From assembly GCA_903872505.1 (NCBI GenBank), contig CAIQKV010000074.1, positions 1 to 64,000 on the forward strand: a stretch of 64,000 nucleotides of DNA. The letters are read 5' to 3'. Made by a program: the position numbers and the translations under genes. Position 1 is the stretch's first letter; each line of letters begins with the position of its first letter. The notes under the pieces were generated by a model. The model made no database searches and had not been told where the DNA came from. It worked only from the letters and a program-made list of their open reading frames with translations. This DNA comes from an uncultured Opitutia bacterium (lineage in GTDB: Bacteria > Verrucomicrobiota > Verrucomicrobiia > Opitutales > Opitutaceae). Shown piece by piece: positions 8,346-15,977 of the stretch.

Positions 8346-9140
8346 TTACGACCTGGGTGAACCGCCTGCCCGGGACCTGGCCGCGGGCAGGACCGGCTGG
8401 CCCTTGCCGGCGTCGCGATACTGCTTCGGCGTCGTTTTTTTCAGGTCCTGGAAGACGTGGGTGAAATAACTCTGGTCGCAAAAACCGGAGTCGAGAGCGA
8501 TCGCGGCGACGGTCATTTCGGTCTTCACCAGCAACTCGCAGGCGCGCTCGATGCGCGCCTCACGGAGCAACTCGGAGAAGGAGCGGCCGGTGCGTTCCTT
8601 GAGCAGGTCGGTGAGGTTCCGCGGGGAGATTCCGACCTGGCGGGCGACCTGCACCCGGGTGAGCGTGCCGCTGGCGCCGGTGCGGATGGCCTCCAGGGCC
8701 TTGCGGACCGGCTGCGGGACCTTGCCCGCGCGGCAACGTTCGACCGCGTCAAAAATCCGGAGCACCGCCTCGCGGAGCCAGCGCGACAACTGCTCGTCGT
8801 CGGTGATGGCGGCCAACTCGGTGAGATGCAGATAACGCAGGCCCAGCACCTCGGTCTGCGGCGCACCGGCCTCGACCGCGGCGCGCGACATCATGACCAC
8901 GAGTTCGAGCAGGAGCCCTTTCAGCAGTTCGCTGCGCTCCGCCCCGGCGCTGTAGATGTGGACCAGGATGAGATTGATGATCCGGGTGGCCTGCTTCCGG
9001 TCGCCGCGCTGGATCGAGGCAAGGAGCGCCGGCTCCTCATACAGGTAGAGTTCCCGGATGCGGTCATAGGGCTGGCTGGGATTGACCGCCACCGGCGGAA
9101 AATCATTGGGGTTTTTCGACGGCGATTGCCGGGCAATCAT
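8346..9140 (-). CDS. AraC-family transcriptional regulator (PocR-type linker, no PocR sensor domain)
   Basis: 264 residues. The C-terminal ~100 residues are an AraC/XylS double helix-turn-helix (VARQVGISPRNLTDLLKERT for the first, VAAIALDSGFCDQSYFTHVF for the second). Residues ~25-145 are helical and resemble the linker that follows the PocR sensory domain in PocR-AraC regulators (EEPALLASIQRGDRKQA, LVVMMSRAAVEAGA), but the N-terminal sensor is absent: only ~22 residues precede the linker. It lies directly upstream of, and in the same direction as, the C1 operon, so it is the likely regulator. The inducer is unknown. Its stop codon is 353 bp from the MetF-MetV start. Confidence 0.85.
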   Translation of the reverse strand: MIARQSPSKNPNDFPPVAVNPSQPYDRIRELYLYEEPALLASIQRGDRKQATRIINLILVHIYSAGAERSELLKGLLLELVVMMSRAAVEAGAPQTEVLGLRYLHLTELAAITDDEQLSRWLREAVLRIFDAVERCRAGKVPQPVRKALEAIRTGASGTLTRVQVARQVGISPRNLTDLLKERTGRSFSELLREARIERACELLVKTEMTVAAIALDSGFCDQSYFTHVFQDLKKTTPKQYRDAGKGQPVLPAARSRAGGSPRS

Positions 9141-9275
9141 CGGGGCTATCTGGGCGGGGGGTGGCGGGTTGAGTCAAGTTGCTTCCACGCCCGGCTTTCC
9201 ACCGGTTTTGGCTCCAACTCGCTGGCGCGGCCCGGCCGGCAGTTTGCTATTCCGCTGTTTGGCGTATGTTTGCGG

Positions 9276-9821
9276 ATGCGCCCAGTGCTGCGGCTCTTCC
9301 TGCTGCTGATCCCTTTTTTCCCCGCCATGGCAACCGAACAGGCCTTTCCTCCCACCGCACCCGGCGTCGCCGAGTTCAAGACCCTGCCCGCCGGGATGCT
9401 GCTCAAAACCACCGCCCAAGGCAGTTACTTCGACCAGTCGGGCCAGCTGTTCCGGCCGCTTTTCAGCTACATCTCCACGCACCAGATTGCGATGACGACG
9501 CCGGTCGAAGCCAAGATCGACGGTGCCGCGATGTATTTCTGGGTCGCCGCCAGCGAGCAGCCGAAGGTTGCCGGGAATGCCGCCGGCGTGGAGGTGATCC
9601 GGATCCCGGAGCGCCGCGTCGCCAGCCTGGGCGTCCGCGGGGCCTACACCCGGGCAAACTTCGAGCAGGCCCGGGGTGAACTCCTCGCGTGGCTGGCGCA
9701 CCAGCCGGGCATGGAGGCCGCCGGCGAACCCTACGCGGTCTACTGGAACAGCCCGTTCACCCTCTGGTTCGTCAAGCAATCCGAGGTGCACGTTCCGGTG
9801 CACCCGCGCCCCACTCCCTAG
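9276..9821 (+). CDS. SOUL haem-binding family protein, secreted
   Basis: 181 residues with a clear signal peptide (MRPVLRLFLLLIPFFPAMAT). The mature part follows the SOUL/HBP pattern: an N-terminal strand set with FKTLPAGMLLKTTAQGSY, then IAMTTPVEAKID (the conserved MT-PV motif), and a C-terminal YWNSPFTLWF motif. Eukaryotic and plant members bind haem or tetrapyrroles; bacterial roles are poorly known. The ATG at 9276 is chosen because the signal peptide begins there and upstream in-frame sequence is the antisense of the AraC gene. It is divergent from that regulator and convergent with the GH2 gene. Confidence 0.82.
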   Translation: MRPVLRLFLLLIPFFPAMATEQAFPPTAPGVAEFKTLPAGMLLKTTAQGSYFDQSGQLFRPLFSYISTHQIAMTTPVEAKIDGAAMYFWVAASEQPKVAGNAAGVEVIRIPERRVASLGVRGAYTRANFEQARGELLAWLAHQPGMEAAGEPYAVYWNSPFTLWFVKQSEVHVPVHPRPTP

Positions 9822-9844
9822 GGTCCGGACGCGCCCTCCCCCGG

Positions 9845-11695
9845 TCAGCCGCCGCGCTCGATGGCCGCCGTCCGCTGCTGGGCGGCGTGCACGCGCCGCA
9901 GGTCGAATTTCTTCCGGCGATCGAAATAGAAGATGCCGTTCTGCTCCTGGTGGACATCAGTGAGCTGCGTGTAGCAGTAGCCGAACATCCGGGGGTTATC
10001 GAGCAGCACGCGGCAGAGTTTTTCGAACCGCGTGTAATACTCCTCGAGCGATTTCGGCCGGTCGCCGTAACCCCACGAGGCGTCGCCCGGCTTGGCGCGC
10101 GGATTCCACCAGATGCCGCCAAACTCGCTCACAAAGTACGGCTGGCCCCGCCACGGCACCGACTCATGGCGGACGGTTTCGGTCCGATAGCCCGTGCCGG
10201 TCATCAACCCGGCGTGGCGCCGGGCGAGCGTTTTCGGGTTCTGGTCGTAGTCGTGGCCGTCATAGACGTCGCTCTCGGGCACGCGGTGGCAGTAGCCCGA
10301 CACGTCGAGCACCGGGCGCGTGGCGTCGTAGAGTTTCGCCGCGAGGAACATCGCGCGCATCATGTCGTCGTGCGTGGTGATGCGCTCGTCGCGCCGGCTC
10401 GCGCTCTCGTTGAGCGGGCACCAGCCGACGATCGCCGGGTGGTTGAAGTCGCGCGACAGCACCTCCAGCCACTGCGTCGCATAGGTCGCGGGGTAGTCGT
10501 GGCCGATGTGGTTGCCCGCGCGGATGTATCCGCCCGCGGCGTCCTGCTGCCAGCCGCGCACCGCCTCCGCGCCCGCCAACCCCCAGTCGCTGAATTCGCC
10601 CCACACGAGGTAGCCGAGCCGATCGGCGTGGTAGAGAAACCGCTCCTCGAACACCTTCTGGTGAAGCCGCGCGCCGTTGAAGCCCGCCGCCAGCGACAGC
10701 TTGATGTCGCGCACGAGCGCGGCGTCGCTCGGCGCGGTCAGGATGCCGTCGGGATAATACCCCTGGTCGAGCACGAGCCGCTGGAAGACCGGCCGGCCGT
10801 TCAGCTTCACCGCAAACCCGTCGATGCTCACGCCGCGCAGGCCGGCATAGCTCTTCACCGCGTCGACAACCTCACCCGAGGCGGTGTCCACCAACTCCAG
10901 TTCGAGATCGTAGAGATGCGGGTCGGCCGGGGACCAGAGCCGCAGCTGTTCCTGCGGCACGCCCAGGTCGAGCCGCGGATAAAATCCCGCGCCGCAGACG
11001 CACTTCGCCTCGCTGATGACCTGGCGTCCGTCGCGCAACCGCGCCCGGTAGGTCAGCCCGGCCTGCGCGCCTGCCACCGGCTGTTCGAGGAGAAACCGCC
11101 GGTTGGCGAGGTCGGGTACGATCTTCGGTCGCAGCAGGTGCGCCCGCTGCGGCACGGGCTCCAGCCACACCGTCTGCCAGATTCCCGTGGTGCGCGTGTA
11201 GTGGCAGCCGGAATTGGCGAACACCCACGACTGCTTGCCGGCGGGGGCGGATTCGCGGGGATTGTCCCGCGCGCGGACGACCAGCGTCACTTTCTTCCCG
11301 GGCACCGCCACCTCGGTGAGGTCGCAGCTGAACGGGGTCATGCCGCCGCGGTGCCGGCCGACCTCCGTGCCGTTGGCCCAGACGAAGGTGTCGTGATCGC
11401 TCGCCTGAAAATGCAGCAGAATCCGCCGGCCGCGCCACGCCCGCGGGATGGTGACCTCGCGGCGGTACCACACGGCGTTGAGATAGTCGGTGTTGCCCAC
11501 CCCCGAGAGCTTCGACTCCGGGCAGAACGGCACGATGATCGCGCCGCGCAGCGGCCGTTCGAGCAGGCCGCGGTCGAGCCCGCTGTCGCCCTGGTCGATC
11601 TCGAACTGCCAGCGGCCGTTGAGGCACAGCCAGTCGCGCCGTACCAACTGCGGGCGGGGATATTCGGGACGGGGCATCGCGGGGAGCTTCGGCAT
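9845..11695 (-). CDS. Glycoside hydrolase family 2 protein (beta-galactosidase/beta-glucuronidase type)
   Basis: About 616 residues without an obvious signal peptide. N-terminal jelly-roll sugar-binding domain (~residues 15-180, LNGRWQFEIDQGDSGLD, GIWQTVWLEP), central Ig-like sandwich (~190-300), then the TIM barrel with the GH2 active-site motifs: Glu430 in WCPLNES as acid/base and Glu524 in YFVSEFGG as nucleophile. Shorter than LacZ (~1,020) and close to the BgaA/uidA-like size class. Substrate is not predictable. The ATG at 11695 fits the domain start; an in-frame ATG at 11725 is possible. A 17-bp sequence 38 bp upstream recurs before the TonB-like gene at 11775-12833. Confidence 0.88.
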   Translation of the reverse strand: MPKLPAMPRPEYPRPQLVRRDWLCLNGRWQFEIDQGDSGLDRGLLERPLRGAIIVPFCPESKLSGVGNTDYLNAVWYRREVTIPRAWRGRRILLHFQASDHDTFVWANGTEVGRHRGGMTPFSCDLTEVAVPGKKVTLVVRARDNPRESAPAGKQSWVFANSGCHYTRTTGIWQTVWLEPVPQRAHLLRPKIVPDLANRRFLLEQPVAGAQAGLTYRARLRDGRQVISEAKCVCGAGFYPRLDLGVPQEQLRLWSPADPHLYDLELELVDTASGEVVDAVKSYAGLRGVSIDGFAVKLNGRPVFQRLVLDQGYYPDGILTAPSDAALVRDIKLSLAAGFNGARLHQKVFEERFLYHADRLGYLVWGEFSDWGLAGAEAVRGWQQDAAGGYIRAGNHIGHDYPATYATQWLEVLSRDFNHPAIVGWCPLNESASRRDERITTHDDMMRAMFLAAKLYDATRPVLDVSGYCHRVPESDVYDGHDYDQNPKTLARRHAGLMTGTGYRTETVRHESVPWRGQPYFVSEFGGIWWNPRAKPGDASWGYGDRPKSLEEYYTRFEKLCRVLLDNPRMFGYCYTQLTDVHQEQNGIFYFDRRKKFDLRRVHAAQQRTAAIERGG

Positions 11696-11732
11696 GGCGG
11701 GGTAAACTGGTGTCGCACACCGCACCGCCCAG

Positions 11733-11753
11733 CCGCGAGCCTTCTTTCAAAGC
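11733..11753 (-). repeat. Copy 1 of a 17-mer shared by two promoter regions
   Basis: The plus-strand sequence CCGCGAGCCTTCTTTCA at 11733-11749 is repeated exactly at 12882-12898, and similarity continues a few bases further (AxxxGAT). Copy 1 lies 38 bp upstream of the GH2 start codon on the minus strand. Confidence 0.7.
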
Positions 11754-11774
11754 CGATCCTACTACCCGATCCAG

Positions 11775-12833
11775 CTAAGGCGTGGGGGCTTTAAAACCAA
11801 AAGGCACCCGCACTCGGACATCCACCGGCTGACCGCCTTTTCGTGGCGGGGCAAACCGCCATTGGCGCACTGCCGTCGCTGCGGACCAACCGAATTCGGC
11901 CTTCGTCGCCGAGATAATTTTTGGCAGCCGCACCCAGCCATCACGGTCAATGATGACTTCAATGACCGTCTCACCAGCCAGACCTTCGCTGGCCAGGGCC
12001 AGCGGATAGTTTGGCGAGACCTGATGCTCGGGGGTGAGCGCGGCATCCAATTCCCCGGCACTGCTGAATTTTTGGCCCTTTCGGATCAAGCCCAGCAGCC
12101 GGATGTCGCTCTCGCCCGGAGGTTGATACAAGTCGAAGTTGGCCGTGAAACGCCCGACCGCCTTCGCCGGTTTGCCGTGAAGGGTAGCGGGTTTGAAGTG
12201 CCAACCTTGTATGGCGGCAGCCAAGGCGTATCCAAATACCGGCTCCGAGGCCTCCCAAATCTTGATGTCAATCACCCGGCCGGTCTCATCGACCGCATAG
12301 GCGACATTGGCATTCCCGCTAACTTGGTTCAGCCACTGTTCGTAGGGATAAATTGGACGGGGATTGTCCTCCGGCGCCGGCGCTTCGTCATACTGGTAAT
12401 CGGACGGCAGTTTTTCCGACGGCTTGGCGGGAAACCCAAAGATGCGTTTATCCAGGTCCTTCACACTCTCGCCTTCGAGTGTGAAGAAAATCGGCACTTG
12501 GACGACAAATCCAACCGGGGTCCCGTTCTTGGTCGCCGGAAAATACTGCCAGCGGCTGACGGATTCGTAGGCCGCCTTGCCAAAAGCGATATCCGACTGG
12601 CCCACCACCTCGCTCTTTTCAACCTGGCCCGCCGCATTCACGTAGCTTCGCACCACCGCCACACCTATCACGCCATTCGAACGCAGCTCATGCGGGTACT
12701 TGGGCGCCGGAATCGACTTTTGCTTCAGCCGGCCGTCCAATTCCTTGATCAGGAAAACCTCCGCCGTTGCGAGGTTGGCAATACCCAATCCGAGCAACCC
12801 AGTCAGAAACCAACAATTGGCACGGCGGCGCAT
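11775..12833 (-). CDS. Secreted protein with three TonB C-terminal domains (TonB family)
   Basis: 352 residues. An N-terminal hydrophobic segment ending in LATAEV looks like a signal peptide, not the cytoplasmic-anchor start of a classical TonB. Three successive TonB_C-type repeats follow at residues ~42-118, ~160-235 and ~273-348; each starts with a (K/I/N)YP motif, has a G-x-(V/A)-x-V strand, and ends with a W-x-(Y/F)-x-P-A/P motif and a hydrophobic strand. There is no proline-rich periplasm-spanning rod. TonB_C domains contact TonB boxes of outer-membrane receptors; a triplicated soluble form could be a periplasmic adaptor, but its role is unknown. A paralogue lies at 14712-15794. Confidence 0.8.
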   Translation of the reverse strand: MRRRANCWFLTGLLGLGIANLATAEVFLIKELDGRLKQKSIPAPKYPHELRSNGVIGVAVVRSYVNAAGQVEKSEVVGQSDIAFGKAAYESVSRWQYFPATKNGTPVGFVVQVPIFFTLEGESVKDLDKRIFGFPAKPSEKLPSDYQYDEAPAPEDNPRPIYPYEQWLNQVSGNANVAYAVDETGRVIDIKIWEASEPVFGYALAAAIQGWHFKPATLHGKPAKAVGRFTANFDLYQPPGESDIRLLGLIRKGQKFSSAGELDAALTPEHQVSPNYPLALASEGLAGETVIEVIIDRDGWVRLPKIISATKAEFGWSAATAVRQWRFAPPRKGGQPVDVRVRVPFGFKAPTP

Positions 12834-12881
12834 GAGTTCCAGTTACGCCGCGCGCCCCGGATCACGCAATTCATTACCCCA

Positions 12882-12902
12882 CCGCGAGCCTTCTTTCAGA
12901 AC
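12882..12902 (-). repeat. Copy 2 of a 17-mer shared by two promoter regions
   Basis: Exact second copy of CCGCGAGCCTTCTTTCA (12882-12898 on the plus strand), 49 bp upstream of the start codon of the triple-TonB_C gene on the minus strand. Possible operator, leader or promoter element. Confidence 0.7.
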
Positions 12903-12908
12903 TGATAG

Positions 12909-12999
12909 TTAACCACAGAGGACATGGAGGGCACAGAGAAGTAAAAAGTCCTCGATCTGGTTGGTCTGAGCTTCGTGCTCTCCGTGCCTCTGTGGTTAG
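12909..12999. repeat. Dispersed inverted-repeat element (AACCACAGAGG family)
   Basis: The left end TTAACCACAGAGG (12909-12921) is matched by the inverted right end CCTCTGTGGTTA (12987-12998). Internal direct echoes (ggacatggagggcacagagaag, gctctccgtgcctctgtgg) suggest a palindromic element built of CACAGAG-type units. A related half-element lies at 53000-53032. Confidence 0.65.
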
Positions 13000-13156
13000 G
13001 AGTATTATGGATCAGAGCGCGATCCTCGCCTTGCTCGCGCCGGTTTCGGAGCGCGGTGGTGAATCCTGCCCGCCCCGGGTTGCGCAACACCGATCCCTCC
13101 CCCGTTCAACCGCCGCCGGTGGCCAAAGGTTGGTGGCTGGCTTAATCGCGAAAAAA

Positions 13157-14650
13157 ATGAAACCCTGCCTTCGCTTTTCCATGAATCCTCCTTCCGCCCC
13201 CAACCTCGCCGCTCTGGGCAACTGGTTGCACTCCTGGGTGCAGCCCGACGGTGCCATCCACGGCTTCCACAATCACCCCGTCTGGGGCGTCAACCCCTAC
13301 CGCCTGGCCGACTTCACCGCCGGCCACACCACCTGGGCCTCGCCCTTCCTCGCCGGCCTTGCCGAGGCCATCGCCCTGCGCCCCGACCCGCGCGCCAAGG
13401 CCCTGCTCGAGCGCCTGGTCAATTTTCAATCCACCACCTTTCTGCCCGACGGCCAATACGACCACATCGGGTTCAACGCCGGCGAGATTTGCAAAAAGGG
13501 GCTCATCCACAACGCCGTCCCCAACCTCTCGCTCGGTCTCACCGCCCTCTCCGCCCGCGACTGGCTGGCCCCGCGTCTGCTCGACCAGATCCGCGCCGCC
13601 ATCCTCCGCAACATGGAGGTCGGCTGCCTGTCCTACGGCAAAAACGGCCGGCCGGATGCGAGCTCCGTCGCCAACCAGGATTACGCCCGCATCTGGGGAA
13701 AATTGCTCTTCACCCGCGCCTTTGAGGACCGCCGCTGGTATGACTCCACCCGCGAGGACCTCGACTACATGATCCGGACGTTTCACCTCGCCGGCATGCC
13801 CGACGCCGACAGCGCCGGTACCCTGCGCGTCCTCGGCATCAAGGACATCCTCGAGCCCTCCGAGTACTACGGCCTCATGATCTGTCCGCTGCTGCTCGCG
13901 GCGGAAATCTACGGTGATGGGCGCTATGTCGAGGAGGCGGGCAAACTCTGCCGGCATGTCGTCCGCTCTCACTGGATTGACGAGCGCGGCCAGACCCGCT
14001 GCCACCGCATGTGGTATTTCGCCGGCAACCGCTGGCACCTCAACCGGGGCCCGATGCTCATCGCCGGCATGGGCGACTCCCTGGAGGGCATCCAGCGCTA
14101 CGTTCGCCTGCGGCCGGACGCCGAACTGGAGGCGTTCCTCGTGGCCTGCGACCGCACCTATGCAACCTACCAGCACCCGCGCGGCTTCCTGGTTTCGGGC
14201 ACGGGCTGGCAGAGCGAGGTCGACATCGCCCCCAGCACGGGTTGGCAAAGCCACGATTTCCGCCATCTCGTGCATCGCCACGGCATCGACGCCGGTTTCT
14301 GGGATGCGTTTTTCACGCCCGATCTCCGCACCTCGGTGCTGCTCGGCGACCAGTGCCTCTGGATCGAGCAGGGCCAGCACTGGGCCATCGGCGACTACCT
14401 GTGGCAATGTGTCTTCGGGCTGGTCGGGCGGAAGGACCGCGTGCGGTTTGGCGTCGACCTGCCCGACTGGATCGAGGGCGGCTGGCACCCGCCGAAGGAC
14501 TACGCGATGCCCGGCCGCCCGGTCTTCATCAAGACCGACGACCAGATCGCGCTCTGGACCGGCTCGCGGGACAATCTTGCCGTCGCCTCCATCGCCCGGC
14601 ACCCGTACGTCCCCGGTCCCGCCCTGTCCGGCCAGTCCGGTTCGCCGTAA
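13157..14650 (+). CDS. Unrecognised ~497-residue protein, possible alpha/alpha-barrel carbohydrate-active enzyme
   Basis: I cannot name the family. The protein is rich in Trp, His, Tyr and Gly and reads as an all-helical (alpha/alpha)6 toroid: repeated helix pairs with motifs such as WVQPDGAIHGFHNHPVWG, QYDHIGFNAGEICKKG and NRWHLNRGPMLIAGMGDSL, the last recalling the GxG.NRGN active-site loops of GH105/GH88 and related lyases. No signal peptide is evident with the ATG at 13181; the ATG at 13157 adds eight residues. It is flanked by two triple-TonB_C genes on the other strand. Cytoplasmic oligosaccharide processing is a guess. The close weave of acidic and aromatic residues supports an enzyme. 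Confidence 0.7.
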   Translation: MKPCLRFSMNPPSAPNLAALGNWLHSWVQPDGAIHGFHNHPVWGVNPYRLADFTAGHTTWASPFLAGLAEAIALRPDPRAKALLERLVNFQSTTFLPDGQYDHIGFNAGEICKKGLIHNAVPNLSLGLTALSARDWLAPRLLDQIRAAILRNMEVGCLSYGKNGRPDASSVANQDYARIWGKLLFTRAFEDRRWYDSTREDLDYMIRTFHLAGMPDADSAGTLRVLGIKDILEPSEYYGLMICPLLLAAEIYGDGRYVEEAGKLCRHVVRSHWIDERGQTRCHRMWYFAGNRWHLNRGPMLIAGMGDSLEGIQRYVRLRPDAELEAFLVACDRTYATYQHPRGFLVSGTGWQSEVDIAPSTGWQSHDFRHLVHRHGIDAGFWDAFFTPDLRTSVLLGDQCLWIEQGQHWAIGDYLWQCVFGLVGRKDRVRFGVDLPDWIEGGWHPPKDYAMPGRPVFIKTDDQIALWTGSRDNLAVASIARHPYVPGPALSGQSGSP

Positions 14651-14711
14651 GCCGGCGGCGCTCCCGCCTGCTCCGGTCAATGCCGGGGTGGTGGCGAGGC
14701 TAATTCCGCGC

Positions 14712-15794
14712 TCAACTCCCAGCCGGTGCTGGCGCGGCAGGCTTCGGCGGGTCAAATCCCAGCGGCATGCGCACGCGCACATCCACCGGATGCCCCTTGA
14801 TCGTTGGGATCGAATAAAACCATTGCCCCACCGCGGTCACCGCGGCCCAGCCAAACTCCGGCCGCGTCGCCGAGACAATTCGCGGCAGCACCACCTGTCC
14901 GGTGTGGCTGATGATGAATTCCACCACCGCTTCTCCCGCAATGCACTGTTTCTCGTCCGCCACGGGATATTTGGGTGCCACCTGGTAAATCGGATGGGGC
15001 CGGTGGTCCAGCGCCTTGAGCTCCACCAGGTCCTTGCCGCCTTTTTTGAGCAGATTCAGCATGCGCTCCTCGGCGGCGGAAAGGAACGAACCGCCGGGAC
15101 GGAAGCGCTGCCGGAAAACGACCATGCTTTTGTAGGCGTATCCGCCTTCGACGGTGGGTTGAAACCGCCAGTTTTCGACGGCGGCCAGCAAGGCCGCGCC
15201 AAATTCCGGGCGGGTGGCAGACAAGACCTCGCCGCTTTCGAATTGCCCCTGCTCATTGACCACCCACTGGACCTCCGCCTCGCCCTTGACGTCTTCCAAG
15301 AGCAGTTCGTGGGGGTAGGCAGGTTCACAATAATACGTGAGCGACGGCGCGGATGTAATGGGGTATTCGGGTAGGGGTATTTTTGGCCGGCGCGGCAAGT
15401 CCGGCTCAAAACCGCTGCCCCGCCCCGGGCCATACTTGATGACAAAATTGATGCTGGTGGCATAGATGCACGCGATCGGCCGGCCCGCCATGAGTCCCGG
15501 GGTAAACTTGGCCTGATTTACCGTGGTGAGAGCCGATTTCACCATGGCTGGATGAGGGGAACTCATGATCCGCGCCTCGGTCAGGTTTCCGCGCTCGTCC
15601 AGGACCACCGCGATGACGACCGTGCCTTGAACGTAGTTAAAGGTGTTGAACAGTTCGCGCGGATATTGCGGCACGGGCCACCAAGTTAACTTGGGTGGCG
15701 TATCCACCTTCCGGCCGTCGAACGTCAACGCCTGCGGTTCCGCCCGCAGCGCCAGTGGCAGGATGAGAAAAAACAGCCAATGTCTCGCTTTCAC
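14712..15794 (-). CDS. Secreted protein with three TonB C-terminal domains, paralogue of 11775-12833
   Basis: 360 residues with a signal peptide ([20 protein letters not shown]). Three TonB_C-like repeats lie at ~40-120, ~158-230 and ~272-347. The third is the best conserved and closely parallels the third repeat of the paralogue: both share the sequence (L)P(K/R)I(I/V)SAT and the C-terminal (P)VDVRVR(V/M)P(F/L)GF. The linker before repeat three (LLKKGGKDL vs LIRKGQKFS) is also related, so the whole three-domain layout was duplicated, not the single domains. No transmembrane anchor other than the signal segment and no proline rod. Function unknown. Confidence 0.8.
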   Translation of the reverse strand: MKARHWLFFLILPLALRAEPQALTFDGRKVDTPPKLTWWPVPQYPRELFNTFNYVQGTVVIAVVLDERGNLTEARIMSSPHPAMVKSALTTVNQAKFTPGLMAGRPIACIYATSINFVIKYGPGRGSGFEPDLPRRPKIPLPEYPITSAPSLTYYCEPAYPHELLLEDVKGEAEVQWVVNEQGQFESGEVLSATRPEFGAALLAAVENWRFQPTVEGGYAYKSMVVFRQRFRPGGSFLSAAEERMLNLLKKGGKDLVELKALDHRPHPIYQVAPKYPVADEKQCIAGEAVVEFIISHTGQVVLPRIVSATRPEFGWAAVTAVGQWFYSIPTIKGHPVDVRVRMPLGFDPPKPAAPAPAGS

Positions 15795-15977
15795 TGGCCG
15801 GCCATGGTGCCCACCCTTTCGCTTCCGGCAATGCCGGAGTGGGCGCTCTCAACCATCGGGGTGGAGTCGCGCTGCGCCCGATCCGCGAGGGTGTGGCAAG
15901 ACTGCACCCCTGCGTCCATTCAGCCACCCGAAGCAGGAATTGACCGCCGCCGCGCGGCCCGCCATCTCTGGCAGGCT

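Larger units (their letters stand above)
12834..13156. other. Intergenic region with dispersed repeats
   Basis: 323 bp between divergent genes. It contains copy 2 of the 17-mer (12882-12898) and an inverted-repeat element (12909-12999), both listed separately. I see no credible coding frame; the open plus-strand frame from 12992 lacks resemblance to the protein that follows. Confidence 0.6.
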
